Shown: positions 53,344 through 62,090 of the stretch, piece after piece
Layout of the letters: each line of letters starts with the position of its first letter
Position numbering within the stretch: position 1 is the stretch's first letter
From: an uncultured Christensenellaceae bacterium
GTDB lineage: Bacteria; Bacillota; Clostridia; Christensenellales; CAG-314
Length of the DNA: 64,000 nucleotides
Direction of reading: 5' to 3'
Assembly (NCBI GenBank): GCA_910586625.1
Contig: CAJUIZ010000005.1
Coordinates: forward strand, 85,058 to 149,057
Position numbers and translations under genes: made by a program
Notes under the pieces: model-generated
What the model saw: the letters and a program-made list of their open reading frames with translations, nothing else
Database searches by the model: none
What the model was told of the DNA's origin: nothing

Positions 53344-54585
53344 CTAATTTGCCGCCGCGGCGCTCTTGCCGGCAACGTAACCTGTAGACAAAGCTATCTG
53401 AATATTATAGCCGCCGGTGAATGCGTCCACGTCCAACGTCTCGCCGCAAAAAAACAAACCGCCAATCAATTTACTTTCCATTGTTGCGGGATTGACCTGT
53501 TTTACGTCGACGCCTCCCGCGGTTACGATGCCGTATTCAATATCGTCTAATCCAATCAGCGTGAAAGATAAATTCTTGATCGATTCCGCTAACCTGCGAC
53601 GTTCGACGGCGGTTATTTGATTTACTTTTTTAGAAAAAGGAATGCCGCTTTGACGGGCGACCGCCTTTATCAGCCGTTCCGGAAGCAAATCGCCGAGAGA
53701 GTTTATAAAATCCCTGTTCATTCTCTCCGAAAAATCACGTATCAACCGCGCATCTAACTTGTCGAAATCGAGAGCGGGTTTAAGGTCGATAGTCAATTTT
53801 CCGCCCGAAAGACAAACTGTATTTATCCGCGAAGACAACGTAAGCACCGCAGGACCGCTTACAGCATCTTTGGCAAAGAGCATTTCGCCGAACTCTCGCG
53901 CGACAACCTTGCCGTCGGCAGATACGGCGGATACGGCGACGTTTTTTAGCGACAATCCTTCCAATTCGTCTACGTCCTTGCACCGTATTCTGCATAGCGC
54001 GGGGCGAAGCGCCGTAACGCTGTGTCCCAGCTTTCCCGCAAAACGATATCCGTCTCCCGTGCTGCCCGTTGCCGAGTAGCTCAATCCGCCCGTGGCAATA
54101 ATAACCCTGTCAAAAGATATTATGTCTGTAATATTAGTCAATAAAAAGGCATTTTCCTTATATACAACGTCGGAAATCTCACTGTTGAGAAGGATTTTTA
54201 CGCCGAATCCGCGCAGAACGCGCTCTAACGTTTTTATTACGTCGCTGGACTTATCAGAGCAGGGAAACACCCTGTTGCCGCGTTCCGTCTTAACAGCCAA
54301 GCCGTTGTTTTCCAAAAAACTTACGGTATCCTGCGGCGTAAATTTATTAAGTGCGCCGAGCAAAAACTTACCGTTTGTCGCCACATTGAGAACAAAGTCT
54401 CGAACAGAACAATTATTGGTAATGTTGCATCGGCCCTTGCCGCTTATATACAGTTTTTTACCTAATTTTTCATTTTTTTCAAACAGAGTAACGTCCGCGC
54501 CGTACTCGCTTGCCGCTATTGCCGCCATCATTCCCGACGGTCCGCCGCCGATTACGGCTACCTTTATTTTTCCAGCTTCTTGCAT
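53344..54585 (-). CDS. BaiN/HI0933-type FAD-dependent oxidoreductase
   Basis: 413 residues. FAD-binding Rossmann motif VAVIGGGPSGMMAAIAASE at the N terminus, GKKLYISGKGRCNITNN, ATGGLSYSATGSTGDGY, and the C-terminal GLFFCGETLDVDAFTGGYN. Family members (BaiN, YtfP, HI0933) reduce double bonds of varied substrates; the natural substrate in non-bile acid bacteria is unknown. The order BaiN-type, (cmk), plsC, ispH is frequent in Clostridia. It overlaps the end of surE by 22 bases. Confidence 0.9.
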   Translation of the reverse strand: MQEAGKIKVAVIGGGPSGMMAAIAASEYGADVTLFEKNEKLGKKLYISGKGRCNITNNCSVRDFVLNVATNGKFLLGALNKFTPQDTVSFLENNGLAVKTERGNRVFPCSDKSSDVIKTLERVLRGFGVKILLNSEISDVVYKENAFLLTNITDIISFDRVIIATGGLSYSATGSTGDGYRFAGKLGHSVTALRPALCRIRCKDVDELEGLSLKNVAVSAVSADGKVVAREFGEMLFAKDAVSGPAVLTLSSRINTVCLSGGKLTIDLKPALDFDKLDARLIRDFSERMNRDFINSLGDLLPERLIKAVARQSGIPFSKKVNQITAVERRRLAESIKNLSFTLIGLDDIEYGIVTAGGVDVKQVNPATMESKLIGGLFFCGETLDVDAFTGGYNIQIALSTGYVAGKSAAAAN

Positions 54586-55313
54586 CTGTCTATCGCTTGC
54601 GTATCGGTACGAAGTATGCTGACGGGCGTGATTGTGACGTACCCATCTTCGAGCAAAGGCACATCCGTGCCGTCGTTTCCGTCAATCGGCTGCCTGTTGC
54701 CGAAAATTTTCCATACGTTATCCGTAACTTGTTCGAACTTATCTTGAAACAATCTGTGCATACCGAGCGAGCAAGCCCTGACTCCCTTGACTTCGCTTAG
54801 CGGCATATCAGGCACGTTGACACTTATAAGCGTCGTTTCGCCGCACAGACTTATAAGATCGGCCAAATTATCCGCAAGGTACTCCACCGTAGCGGAAAAA
54901 GAACCGCCGTCCGGGTACCATCCTTTACGGGAAAGCGCGATACTCTTAATACCCTGCATTACGCCCTCTTCCGCGCCTGCCACCGTACCGGAATACACGA
55001 CGGCAAAACCGTAATTTTCGCCGTTATTAGGACCCGAAATAAGCGCGTCGAATTTTACACCAAATTGACAAACCGCGAATTTTACACAGTCGGCAGGCGT
55101 TCCCGAACATTTATAAGCAACCTTTGCGCCGCAATATTCGTCAAGTTTAGTTATCGTTAAATCTTTGTACAGATTAACCGAATGCGAAAACGCCGAGCGT
55201 TGTCCGTCCGGCGCGACGACGTACGTATCGTGCCCCATTTGCGACAGCTTTTCGCACAGTAACATTAGTCCTACGCTTTCGTATCCGTCGTCATTCGTCA
55301 ATAGAATATTCAT
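54564..55313 (-). CDS. surE: 5'-nucleotidase SurE
   Basis: 249 residues from ATG 55313 (MNILLTNDDGY), which follows GGAG at 8 bases; an ATG four codons upstream at 55325 is possible. Metal ligands are in LLTNDDG (two Asp), a Ser-rich loop (GQRSAFSHSVNL), and SGPNNGENYG (Asn). It removes phosphate from 5' and 3' nucleotides. The last 22 bases overlap the next gene's start, so translation is coupled. No terminator is visible before it. Confidence 0.95.
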   Translation of the reverse strand: MNILLTNDDGYESVGLMLLCEKLSQMGHDTYVVAPDGQRSAFSHSVNLYKDLTITKLDEYCGAKVAYKCSGTPADCVKFAVCQFGVKFDALISGPNNGENYGFAVVYSGTVAGAEEGVMQGIKSIALSRKGWYPDGGSFSATVEYLADNLADLISLCGETTLISVNVPDMPLSEVKGVRACSLGMHRLFQDKFEQVTDNVWKIFGNRQPIDGNDGTDVPLLEDGYVTITPVSILRTDTQAIDRCKKLEK

Positions 55314-55499
55314 GTTTGTCTCCATATATTATAATTTCCCCGTTCGTCCGAAGCATAGCTACGCGCTTAGACATACGATTTTTCTACTTTTACAAAGTTG
55401 TGTAACGCCAGAGATTAACGACTTGCCGCTTGAAGCTTTATTCGCACACACAGTAGCGTTATTGCCGAAAAACGTATAAATTTCAGACGCGGGAACGTA

Positions 55500-55524
55500 A
55501 AAAGACCGACAGACAGTCAGAATC
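55500..55524 (-). terminator. Short terminator after rluB
   Basis: On the minus strand CTGAC pairs with GTCGG followed by TCTTTTTAC, directly after the rluB stop. Weak but correctly placed. Confidence 0.5.
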
Positions 55525-56224
55525 ACAATCTTTTTAGATAGTCAATCTCCGCTTCGTTCAAAAAACGGTAATCTCCGCGTTTCAGTCCGCCCAAACGCAA
55601 ATCGCCTACCGCCACGCGTTTGAGAAATTCAACTTCGTATCCCACAGATTCTAACATTTTTTTAACCTGATGATTGCGTCCTTCGTGGATTGTAACTTCC
55701 AAACGAGTATGATGCGCGTCCTGCTCCAATATCTTTACACGCGCGGGCGCGGTTTTTACACCGTCTACCAAGACGCCGCGTTCAAGCTGCTGACGTTCGT
55801 TCTCTTTGAGAATACCGGAAATGCGACAAACGTAAGTTTTGTTGATTTCGTTGCGCGGATGCGTCAGTCTGTTGGACAAGTCGCCGTCGTTGGTAAGAAT
55901 CAGCAATCCTTCCGTGTCGTAATCCAAACGTCCTACGGGGTATAATCTTGCTTTGATATCGACTAAATCCATAACAGTTTTGCGCCCTAAATCGTCTTTG
56001 ACGGTAGTTACGCACCCCTTTGGCTTGTGAAGCAAAACGTAATACAATTTTTGCTTGTCGCCGACGCGTTTGTCCCTTACGGTTATTTTGTCGCTTTCAT
56101 CGACAAGCTGCCCGAGCTTTGCAACCTTGCCGTTTACCTTGACCGCACCGCTTTCTATCAGTCCGTCGCACTCTCTGCGACTGCCAACGCCGCAATCCGC
56201 CAAAAATTTATTCAGTCTGACCAT
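55523..56224 (-). CDS. rluB: 23S rRNA pseudouridine synthase RluB
   Basis: 233 residues. N-terminal S4 domain (about 1-60, VRLNKFLADCGVGSRRECD), then the RsuA-family catalytic domain with the Asp in GRLDYDTEGLLILTNDG. It modifies a uridine near position 2605 of 23S rRNA. AAGGAAG before the ATG. In Bacillus rluB follows dacB-spmA-spmB; here spmA/B are missing between dacB and rluB. Confidence 0.94.
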   Translation of the reverse strand: MVRLNKFLADCGVGSRRECDGLIESGAVKVNGKVAKLGQLVDESDKITVRDKRVGDKQKLYYVLLHKPKGCVTTVKDDLGRKTVMDLVDIKARLYPVGRLDYDTEGLLILTNDGDLSNRLTHPRNEINKTYVCRISGILKENERQQLERGVLVDGVKTAPARVKILEQDAHHTRLEVTIHEGRNHQVKKMLESVGYEVEFLKRVAVGDLRLGGLKRGDYRFLNEAEIDYLKRL

Positions 56225-56474
56225 AAAAAACTTCCTTCAATATAAACCAAGTTCGAATTGTTTTACAAATATTATATAATAATATAGTAACTGTTTTACG
56301 CAAAAAAAGCAAGCGTTTGGAAACAACGCATCTTATAAGCGAACGACCAAAAAGCGATACCGTACGGTACCGCCTTCGGATTCGACGCGCATGCGCCAAG
56401 TTAGTAAATAAATTTGTCACTTAAAATCACTGCAATTAGCTTAAAACTTTCGGTAAATTTTCTTCGGTCGGGCT
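56225..56474. other. Intergenic region between dacB and rluB
   Basis: 250 bases. A TATAAT box on the minus strand (near 56270-56275) may be part of a rluB promoter, but its -35 partner is weak. I see no gene or clear terminator for dacB; the region is where spmA and spmB would lie in related genomes. Confidence 0.4.
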
Positions 56475-57512
56475 TTAGTTTACCCTTTCCAACGCGCAAG
56501 AGAATATCCTATCCCCGTTCAAAAACACGCGTATTTCCTGCAAATCATCGGTTAATTTTATTTCCGTAGTCAATTCTTCACCGTCTTTTACGGGGTAAGA
56601 AAAGCCTACTGGACAACGGTAATAATTTCTTTTCCCCTTGCTTATAAGGCTGCCGCAAATCTTGCCGCGCGGAACCACAATTTGGCAAGAGAACCTGTCA
56701 AACGCAGCGTCCAACATAGAAGCGGTATCTTCGAACATAGGACCGCAATTAAGCACCACAACCACAACCTGCATACCGTTGCGCGTTGCGCTGCCAACAA
56801 AGCAGCGACCCGCCTTCTTTGTATAACCGGTTTTTACTCCGTCTGCATTGGCGTAATTGGAGAGTAATTTGTTTTTGTTGACTAAAACTCGATCGTATTC
56901 GTACCCTTCGTTGCGTATACGCACCGTTTTGGTAGATACTATTTCTCGGAAATCGTCGTTTTCCATCGCCGAACAGCTTATGAGCGCCAAGTCGTATGCG
57001 GTAGTATAGTGTTCGTCGTCGTGAAGTCCGTGCGGATTTACGAAATGACTGTTAACGCACCCAGCTTCTCCCGCAACTTCGTTCATAAGCTCGGCAAACG
57101 CTTCTACGCTACCCGAAGTATGCAGCGCCAATGCGACAGCAGCGTCGTTACCGCTGCGAAGCATCAAGCCGTACAGCAACTCGCGAACCGTAAGATGCTC
57201 TCCTTCTCGCAAATACACCGACGAGCCTTCTACGCCTACCGCCTGACGGGGGATTTCCACCGTATCGTCCAAATTACAATGCTTTATTACAGTTAGCGCA
57301 GTAACGATTTTAGTAGTGCTTGCCATCGGCAAACGCTCGGACGAGTTCTTTTCGAACAAAATGCGCTTAGACGAACGCTCCATAACTGCTACGCTTTGCG
57401 CAGACGACGAAAATGCAGCCTGAGCGCCGAAGGCGATAGAACCGCCTATTGCCCCGAGAATAATAATCAACGCCAATATAAAAATAAGTTTGTAAACTCC
57501 GTCTTTTTTCAT
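56475..57512 (-). CDS. dacB: D-alanyl-D-alanine carboxypeptidase (DacB/DacF type)
   Basis: 345 residues with an N-terminal signal sequence (about 8-30). Active-site motifs: SxxK in MASTTKIVTALTV (STTK), SxN in LRSGNDAAVAL, and KTG in VKTGYTKKAG. A PBP5-like C-terminal domain follows (from about 280). It trims the terminal D-Ala of peptidoglycan peptides. The gene order DUF2953-gerW-dacB near scpB is a sporulation signature in Clostridia, so cortex trimming is the likely role. It shares one base with the gerW stop (TGATG). Confidence 0.9.
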   Translation of the reverse strand: MKKDGVYKLIFILALIIILGAIGGSIAFGAQAAFSSSAQSVAVMERSSKRILFEKNSSERLPMASTTKIVTALTVIKHCNLDDTVEIPRQAVGVEGSSVYLREGEHLTVRELLYGLMLRSGNDAAVALALHTSGSVEAFAELMNEVAGEAGCVNSHFVNPHGLHDDEHYTTAYDLALISCSAMENDDFREIVSTKTVRIRNEGYEYDRVLVNKNKLLSNYANADGVKTGYTKKAGRCFVGSATRNGMQVVVVVLNCGPMFEDTASMLDAAFDRFSCQIVVPRGKICGSLISKGKRNYYRCPVGFSYPVKDGEELTTEIKLTDDLQEIRVFLNGDRIFSCALERVN

Positions 57513-57883
57513 CAGTCTTTCTTAAAGGTATTTGCGATATCCTTTGCAACGTCGAAGATTTTTTCAAACGTGTTGCTGCGTTCGGTATCCAATACCTTAA
57601 CTCCGTCTTTATTGATAACCAAAAAGCAAACGGGCGTAAGACTTGCTCCGCCGCCCGATCCGCCTGCAAAATTAGCGTCGACGTTACTGTTGAAATTGCG
57701 TCTTGGCGTTTTGTTTCCGTACTCGCCGCCGCCCGCCATAAAGGCGAAATTGATTTGCGACACAGGCAAAACGGTCGTCCCGTCCATAGTAACAAGCGGT
57801 TTGCCTATTATTGTGTTTACTTCCGCCACTTTACTTAAATTGGAAACTGCCGTTTCTACGATTTCGCTGATTTGCGCATCCAT
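57512..57883 (-). CDS. gerW: Sporulation protein GerW (YtfJ)
   Basis: 123 residues from ATG 57883, which has AAGGAG upstream. Typical features: VAEVNTIIGKPLVTMDGTTVLPV, a Gly-rich segment GGSGGGASLTPVCFLVINKDG, and FEKIFDVAKDIANTFKKD. GerW is a spore germination protein needed for the response to several germinants in Bacillus. It overlaps the end of the DUF2953 gene by 28 bases and dacB by one. Confidence 0.93.
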   Translation of the reverse strand: MDAQISEIVETAVSNLSKVAEVNTIIGKPLVTMDGTTVLPVSQINFAFMAGGGEYGNKTPRRNFNSNVDANFAGGSGGGASLTPVCFLVINKDGVKVLDTERSNTFEKIFDVAKDIANTFKKD

Positions 57884-58371
57884 ACTTGTACTCCTTGTTT
57901 TAGCAAGCAAAATGATAGTTCTGCAACGTTGACGCTGGCGGTAATCTCAAAGCAAGCTCGGCTTTCACCCAAACAAGCGTAGACTTGACTACCTATTTGA
58001 CAATGAGATACTCCGCAGGCGATTCGCGTTGCTATCGCGCATAAGACGTTTTCCGCCAAAATTATCCGCGACGGCATAGTAGACATATTGTTTTGAAATG
58101 AAACGAATACGCTGTCTACCGTTAAGCACTTCAACAGTCCTTTGCCTTTCTCTCCGTCTAATTGAGTGACATTCAAACGAGTTTCTACCGTACCGTTGCA
58201 GTTTAAGTTTTTGCCGTCCAGCGATATAGTTTCGCTAAACACTTTTATCCCCCACATTTTAACTCTTATATCCGCAGAAAGCCTCGAATAGTAAGCTTGG
58301 ACGTCGACGTTAAGACGAATGGGCATAAAAATTAGCAAAGTAAACAGCAACGTTGCAGTGCAAACTATCAT
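57856..58371 (-). CDS. DUF2953 family protein
   Basis: 171 residues with one N-terminal membrane helix (about 2-20), then a beta-rich domain (about 25-100) and a C-terminal part rich in Cys. DUF2953 proteins occur next to ytfJ/gerW in spore formers; their function is unknown. The ATG has no clear ribosome site. A TATAAT box is present on the minus strand at 58400-58405 with a TTGCGT 16 bases before it. Confidence 0.72.
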   Translation of the reverse strand: MIVCTATLLFTLLIFMPIRLNVDVQAYYSRLSADIRVKMWGIKVFSETISLDGKNLNCNGTVETRLNVTQLDGEKGKGLLKCLTVDSVFVSFQNNMSTMPSRIILAENVLCAIATRIACGVSHCQIGSQVYACLGESRACFEITASVNVAELSFCLLKQGVQVWMRKSAKS

Positions 58372-58524
58372 ACTGCTATTGTGGTTTAATTACAGCAAAA
58401 TTATACAAAGGAAGCAAAAATACGCAAATGTTAGAAGCAAACCATCGTATAACATTTAGGATAGTAAAGTTAGTTAGACGCACGCGCACAACCAAAACAA
58501 GAAAAAACCATACAAAACACCGAT

Positions 58525-58553
58525 TTGCATGCAAATACCATTTGTGTTATAAT
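58525..58553 (+). promoter_or_regulatory. SigA promoter giving a leaderless alpha/beta hydrolase mRNA
   Basis: TTGCAT at 58525-58530, 17-base spacer, TATAAT at 58548-58553, six bases, then ATG 58560. The same spacing occurs at lexA and the Xer-type gene. No ribosome site is present. Confidence 0.75.
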
Positions 58554-58559
58554 TATTGA

Positions 58560-59345
58560 ATGAAAAGCTCTATCACAAAATTTCCTATGGTTTTAGTTCA
58601 CGGAATCGTTCTTAAAGACACAAAATTTTTCAAAGCGTTCGGACGAATAGAACACCATATGAAAAATGCGGGTCATACGGTTTATACCGCCAAAATTGAC
58701 GGATTCGGCGCAATCGAAACCAATGCGGAACAGTTGAAGGAAAATATATTGGATATATTAGAAAAAGAGCACGCCGAGAAAGTAAACGTTATAGCCCATT
58801 CCAAAGGCGGATTAGACTGCAAATATATGATAGAAAACTTAGATATGCGCAACGCCGTAGCATCGCTTACTACTTTGTGTACTCCGCACAAAGGCGCGCC
58901 AATGGCATCTCGTATTCTGCGCTACCCCGACCGATTACTGAAATTTATCTCATTTTGGGTTAATCTGTGCTACAAAATTTTCGGAGATAAACATCCCGAT
59001 GCCCTGACGGTGTGTAAGCAATTAAAATCTAAAAATCCAGAAACGGAAGTTATAGGTTTTGCCGACGAAGTATATTGTCAAAGCTTTTCCGCCACAATGC
59101 AAAGCAGCCGAGACGATTTTGTAATGGGTATTCCTTTGCTAATTTCGCGCAGTTTGGAAAAAGATTTTTCAGACGGTCTCGTATCCGTCGAATCGTCCAA
59201 ATTCGGCAACTACCGCGGCAATTGTATCGATTCATCCGTTTCGCATTCCGAAATAGTAGGCTTTGCAGCCAACAAAAAGAAACGTGAGCGCATTTATGCT
59301 TTTTATTTGCAAATCGCCGACGAATTGGCTCAAATGGGGCTATAA
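58560..59345 (+). CDS. Alpha/beta hydrolase, lipase-like
   Basis: 261 residues. The nucleophile elbow is NVIAHSKGGLDCKYM (Ser around residue 81), with the first strand PMVLVHGIVLKD and the oxyanion-type HG. A catalytic His is likely in the C-terminal VSHSEIVGFAANKKKRER. It resembles triacylglycerol lipase-like hydrolases without signal peptide, so it acts in the cytosol. Substrate unknown. Possibly leaderless. Confidence 0.8.
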   Translation: MKSSITKFPMVLVHGIVLKDTKFFKAFGRIEHHMKNAGHTVYTAKIDGFGAIETNAEQLKENILDILEKEHAEKVNVIAHSKGGLDCKYMIENLDMRNAVASLTTLCTPHKGAPMASRILRYPDRLLKFISFWVNLCYKIFGDKHPDALTVCKQLKSKNPETEVIGFADEVYCQSFSATMQSSRDDFVMGIPLLISRSLEKDFSDGLVSVESSKFGNYRGNCIDSSVSHSEIVGFAANKKKRERIYAFYLQIADELAQMGL

Positions 59346-59500
59346 TAGACGCAATTCAGCAATAATTTATATAGCTAAAAATATTTTGAATTTTGTAAAA
59401 TTCGACACAAAGCAACTGTTGCATATGCAATATCAACAAAAGCTTATTACAATTAGATTCCGCGACTAATATTTACATTTTATTTCCACATACTTACAGT

Positions 59501-60352
59501 ATGAAAAAGTTTGTACCGATTATAACCTTTGCATTGTTGCTTATAACTCTGTGCGCAATCGGCATACCTTATTACTCCTACACGGAGCAAGCCTTTGCTG
59601 CGGACTCCGTTGCGCTGCCCGTCTTAATGTATCACAGCGTATTAAAAAGCAAAAACGGAACGTATATAGTTAACCCGTCGCAGTTGGAAGCGGATTTCAA
59701 ACGCATAATCGACGAAGGCTATACCGCCGTCACTTCGGAGCAGGTTATAAACTTCGTAGACGGCAAAGGCGAGTTACCGAACAAGCCGATTATGATTACT
59801 TTCGACGACGGGCATTACAACAACATTTATTACGCTTTGCCTTTACTGAAAAAGTACAAACTCAAAGCCGTATTAAACGTGATAGGCAAATTCAGCGATT
59901 TTTCCACCGATTCGGGAGACGCGGACAATCCCAATTATTCGCACTTAACTTGGGATGAAGTTGCCGAGATATCGAACGGCGCAGTTATGGAAATAGGCAA
60001 TCATACTTACAATATGCACAACTACAAACCGCGATTTGGGATATCGCAAAAATACGGCGAAAGCGACGAACAATACGTCGCCGCTCTTAGAAACGATATA
60101 GATAAATTGCAAAAAATTTTATTCGAGCATACCGGCAAACAATGTAGAGTATTGGCATATCCTTTCGGAAAATACAATACCATTGCCGAAAATACGCTTG
60201 TAAATATGGGTTTTAGAATGATGTTCACCTGCAACGAAGGCGTAAGCTACGTTACGCGCGGCAAGCCTGAAAGCCTGTATAAACTAAAAAGAATTAACCG
60301 CAGCGGTAAATACGATGTTGAGACGGTATTCAGAAAAGTCAAAACAAGGTAG
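59501..60352 (+). CDS. Secreted polysaccharide deacetylase
   Basis: 283 residues with a signal sequence (about 1-35, LLLITLCAIGIP). NodB domain: VLPVLMYHSVLKSKNG-like opening (VALPVLMYHSVL), MITFDDGHYNNIYYALPLL with the Asp pair, EIGNHTYNMHNY with the zinc His pair, and RVLAYPFGKYN. It should deacetylate peptidoglycan or another GlcNAc polymer outside the cell. Motifs are complete, unlike the YlxY-like gene at 46.2 kb. No ribosome site is visible before ATG 59501. Confidence 0.9.
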   Translation: MKKFVPIITFALLLITLCAIGIPYYSYTEQAFAADSVALPVLMYHSVLKSKNGTYIVNPSQLEADFKRIIDEGYTAVTSEQVINFVDGKGELPNKPIMITFDDGHYNNIYYALPLLKKYKLKAVLNVIGKFSDFSTDSGDADNPNYSHLTWDEVAEISNGAVMEIGNHTYNMHNYKPRFGISQKYGESDEQYVAALRNDIDKLQKILFEHTGKQCRVLAYPFGKYNTIAENTLVNMGFRMMFTCNEGVSYVTRGKPESLYKLKRINRSGKYDVETVFRKVKTR

Positions 60353-60442
60353 TAACAGATAAATCAAAAATCACACAGAGCAAAGCGAAAACCGAAAGAG
60401 AGAACGTTTCTTACCAAAATATTACGCACCGAATAATCTCTG

Positions 60443-60892
60443 CTAAACTGTTTTTTGCATTACGTAATTTTTCAGTTTAACGCCGAAACGTTCTACTTGT
60501 TGAGATTTAATAACGATATATCCGCGCTTTTCAAAAAACGGTTTTGCCGTTACGGATGCGTGGGTTGTTACAACGGAAAAGCCAAGCTCCAATTCATCGC
60601 ATAAAGCCGTCGCAATGCCCTGCCTTTGAAAGCTTTTGTGAACGTAAAGAAGATCCAAATAGCCTGTTTTGTCGATACTACCGAACCCAACCGTTATGCC
60701 GTCTATTTCCGCAACAATAGCTACTTGTTCGAGCAAATCGTTTTGCCGTGATTTCAAGACGTCGCAATCCTTAGCCCACGCCGAAAGCTGCGACTCCGTG
60801 TAGTCCTTGGCGTTTATACAATGAACTGTTTCATAGAACAATTTGGATACGGAATCGCAATCTTCGGCTTTATATTTTCTCAATGTTATCAT
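60443..60892 (-). CDS. GNAT family N-acetyltransferase
   Basis: 149 residues from ATG 60892 (MITLRKYKAED); a TTG at 60913 would add seven. Acetyl-CoA loop SFQRQGIATALCDEL, C-terminal ASVTAKPFFEKRGYIVIKSQ. Fits the PhnO/ElaA-like small GNAT group. Substrate unknown. No convincing ribosome site. It is a single gene, facing the deacetylase. Confidence 0.85.
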   Translation of the reverse strand: MITLRKYKAEDCDSVSKLFYETVHCINAKDYTESQLSAWAKDCDVLKSRQNDLLEQVAIVAEIDGITVGFGSIDKTGYLDLLYVHKSFQRQGIATALCDELELGFSVVTTHASVTAKPFFEKRGYIVIKSQQVERFGVKLKNYVMQKTV

Positions 60893-61005
60893 ATCGTATT
60901 TCAAAATCGTCAAACTTGCCGGTTATCATAATCGATAAACTTTTGTTGCGATAAAAAGTTCGATTACTGAAAAAACAGCAATCCACAGATAGCCAAACTT
61001 GCGCT

Positions 61006-61449
61006 TTACTGTTTCGTTTGATTTTTGCAAGACTTCAAAAACAAACCTGCGCCCGCGCAGCTGATTATTGCGCCCAATACGTACAACAAAATTTTCACGA
61101 TTTTACCGTCGTTAATTTCGATAAATTGCTGCGGGTTTTCGGGATTGTAAGCAATTATCTTTTTCATGCCCGTTATGGGTCGAATATTCGAACTCGATGC
61201 ACTTTTAACTTCGTAGACCGTACCGTCGACTACGTATCGGATGACAGCACGGTATATCACCTCGTATTCACCGTCGCTGTCGAGTTTAGACTCTTTTATA
61301 TAGTCTACCACTTTTGCATCAGTATGCGTCCATTCGTTAATTTTTTTGTCCGTTACTACCTGATAAACTACCGCGACGACGAGCAAAACGACGCCTATAA
61401 ACAATATTACCAAAAATCCTTTGTGACCCGATTTCAAATCAAATTTCAT
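61006..61449 (-). CDS. DUF3592 membrane protein
   Basis: 147 residues with two membrane helices (about 9-32 and 118-138) and an outside domain between (WTHTDAKVVDYIKESKLDSD and AIRYVVDGTVYEVKSAS). This is the DUF3592 pattern. Function unknown. AAAGGAAT precedes the ATG. It starts 49 bases after the cytidine deaminase stop and may share its transcript. Confidence 0.8.
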   Translation of the reverse strand: MKFDLKSGHKGFLVILFIGVVLLVVAVVYQVVTDKKINEWTHTDAKVVDYIKESKLDSDGEYEVIYRAVIRYVVDGTVYEVKSASSSNIRPITGMKKIIAYNPENPQQFIEINDGKIVKILLYVLGAIISCAGAGLFLKSCKNQTKQ

Positions 61450-61498
61450 AAATATTCCTTTATGTTTAGATTTTTAAGACTGCGCTGCGATTAACCGA

Positions 61499-61900
61499 TT
61501 AATCGAATCGGCTTGCTCCCCACCAATCGGGAGTTAAATCCTTTAACGTCACCGTTTTACGGTTTTCATAATCAGTCAGAATTAGAATATTGCCGCTGCC
61601 TTTCGATAGCTGCATCATCAATTCGCGACACGAACCGCAAGGAGAACCTATCGAACCGTCCGACGTTACAGCCAAAATTTTGTCTATTTCGTTTTCGCCG
61701 TGTGTAAGCATATTGGCAATGGCGTTCCTTTCGGCGCACATTCCCAAGCCGCAAGCCGTGTCGATACAAATTCCGAAGAAGATATTTCCGTTTTTTGTCA
61801 GTAAAGCAGCCGCAACTTCGCCGACTTCTATAAACGGCGAAACCGTACGGACAGTTTGTGCTTTTCTTGCCGCGTCGTATAATCTTTGCCAATCGTCCAT
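61499..61900 (-). CDS. cdd: Cytidine deaminase
   Basis: 133 residues, homotetramer type. Zinc ligands: CAERNAI (Cys-Ala-Glu with the catalytic Glu) and SPCGSCRELM (two Cys). It deaminates cytidine and deoxycytidine to uridines for salvage. AAGGAG precedes the ATG, and a consensus promoter lies upstream. Confidence 0.95.
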   Translation of the reverse strand: MDDWQRLYDAARKAQTVRTVSPFIEVGEVAAALLTKNGNIFFGICIDTACGLGMCAERNAIANMLTHGENEIDKILAVTSDGSIGSPCGSCRELMMQLSKGSGNILILTDYENRKTVTLKDLTPDWWGASRFD

Positions 61901-61929
61901 AGTATTGTTTGCTCCTTAGCGAAAATTTA

Positions 61930-61958
61930 ATTATACAATATTCAAATATGCTTTTCAA
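61930..61958 (-). promoter_or_regulatory. SigA promoter of cdd
   Basis: On the minus strand TTGAAA (61958-61953), 17-base spacer, TATAAT (61935-61930). Confidence 0.82.
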
Positions 61959-62090
61959 TAACCAGCCGATACTGTTTTCTTTTGCAATAGGATCGTTATT
62001 TATTATCGGTTTAATAAGCTAAACGCTTTCTGCAAAAACAGCTACGGCTTACCTTGCTCGTTTATTAATACGGATATGATTGCTTAATTC

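Noticed and set aside
59466..59500. SigE-like promoter (TAATATT, 15 bases, CATACTTA) before the deacetylase gene
   Set aside because: The predicted start would fall inside the gene, and the -10 has two mismatches.
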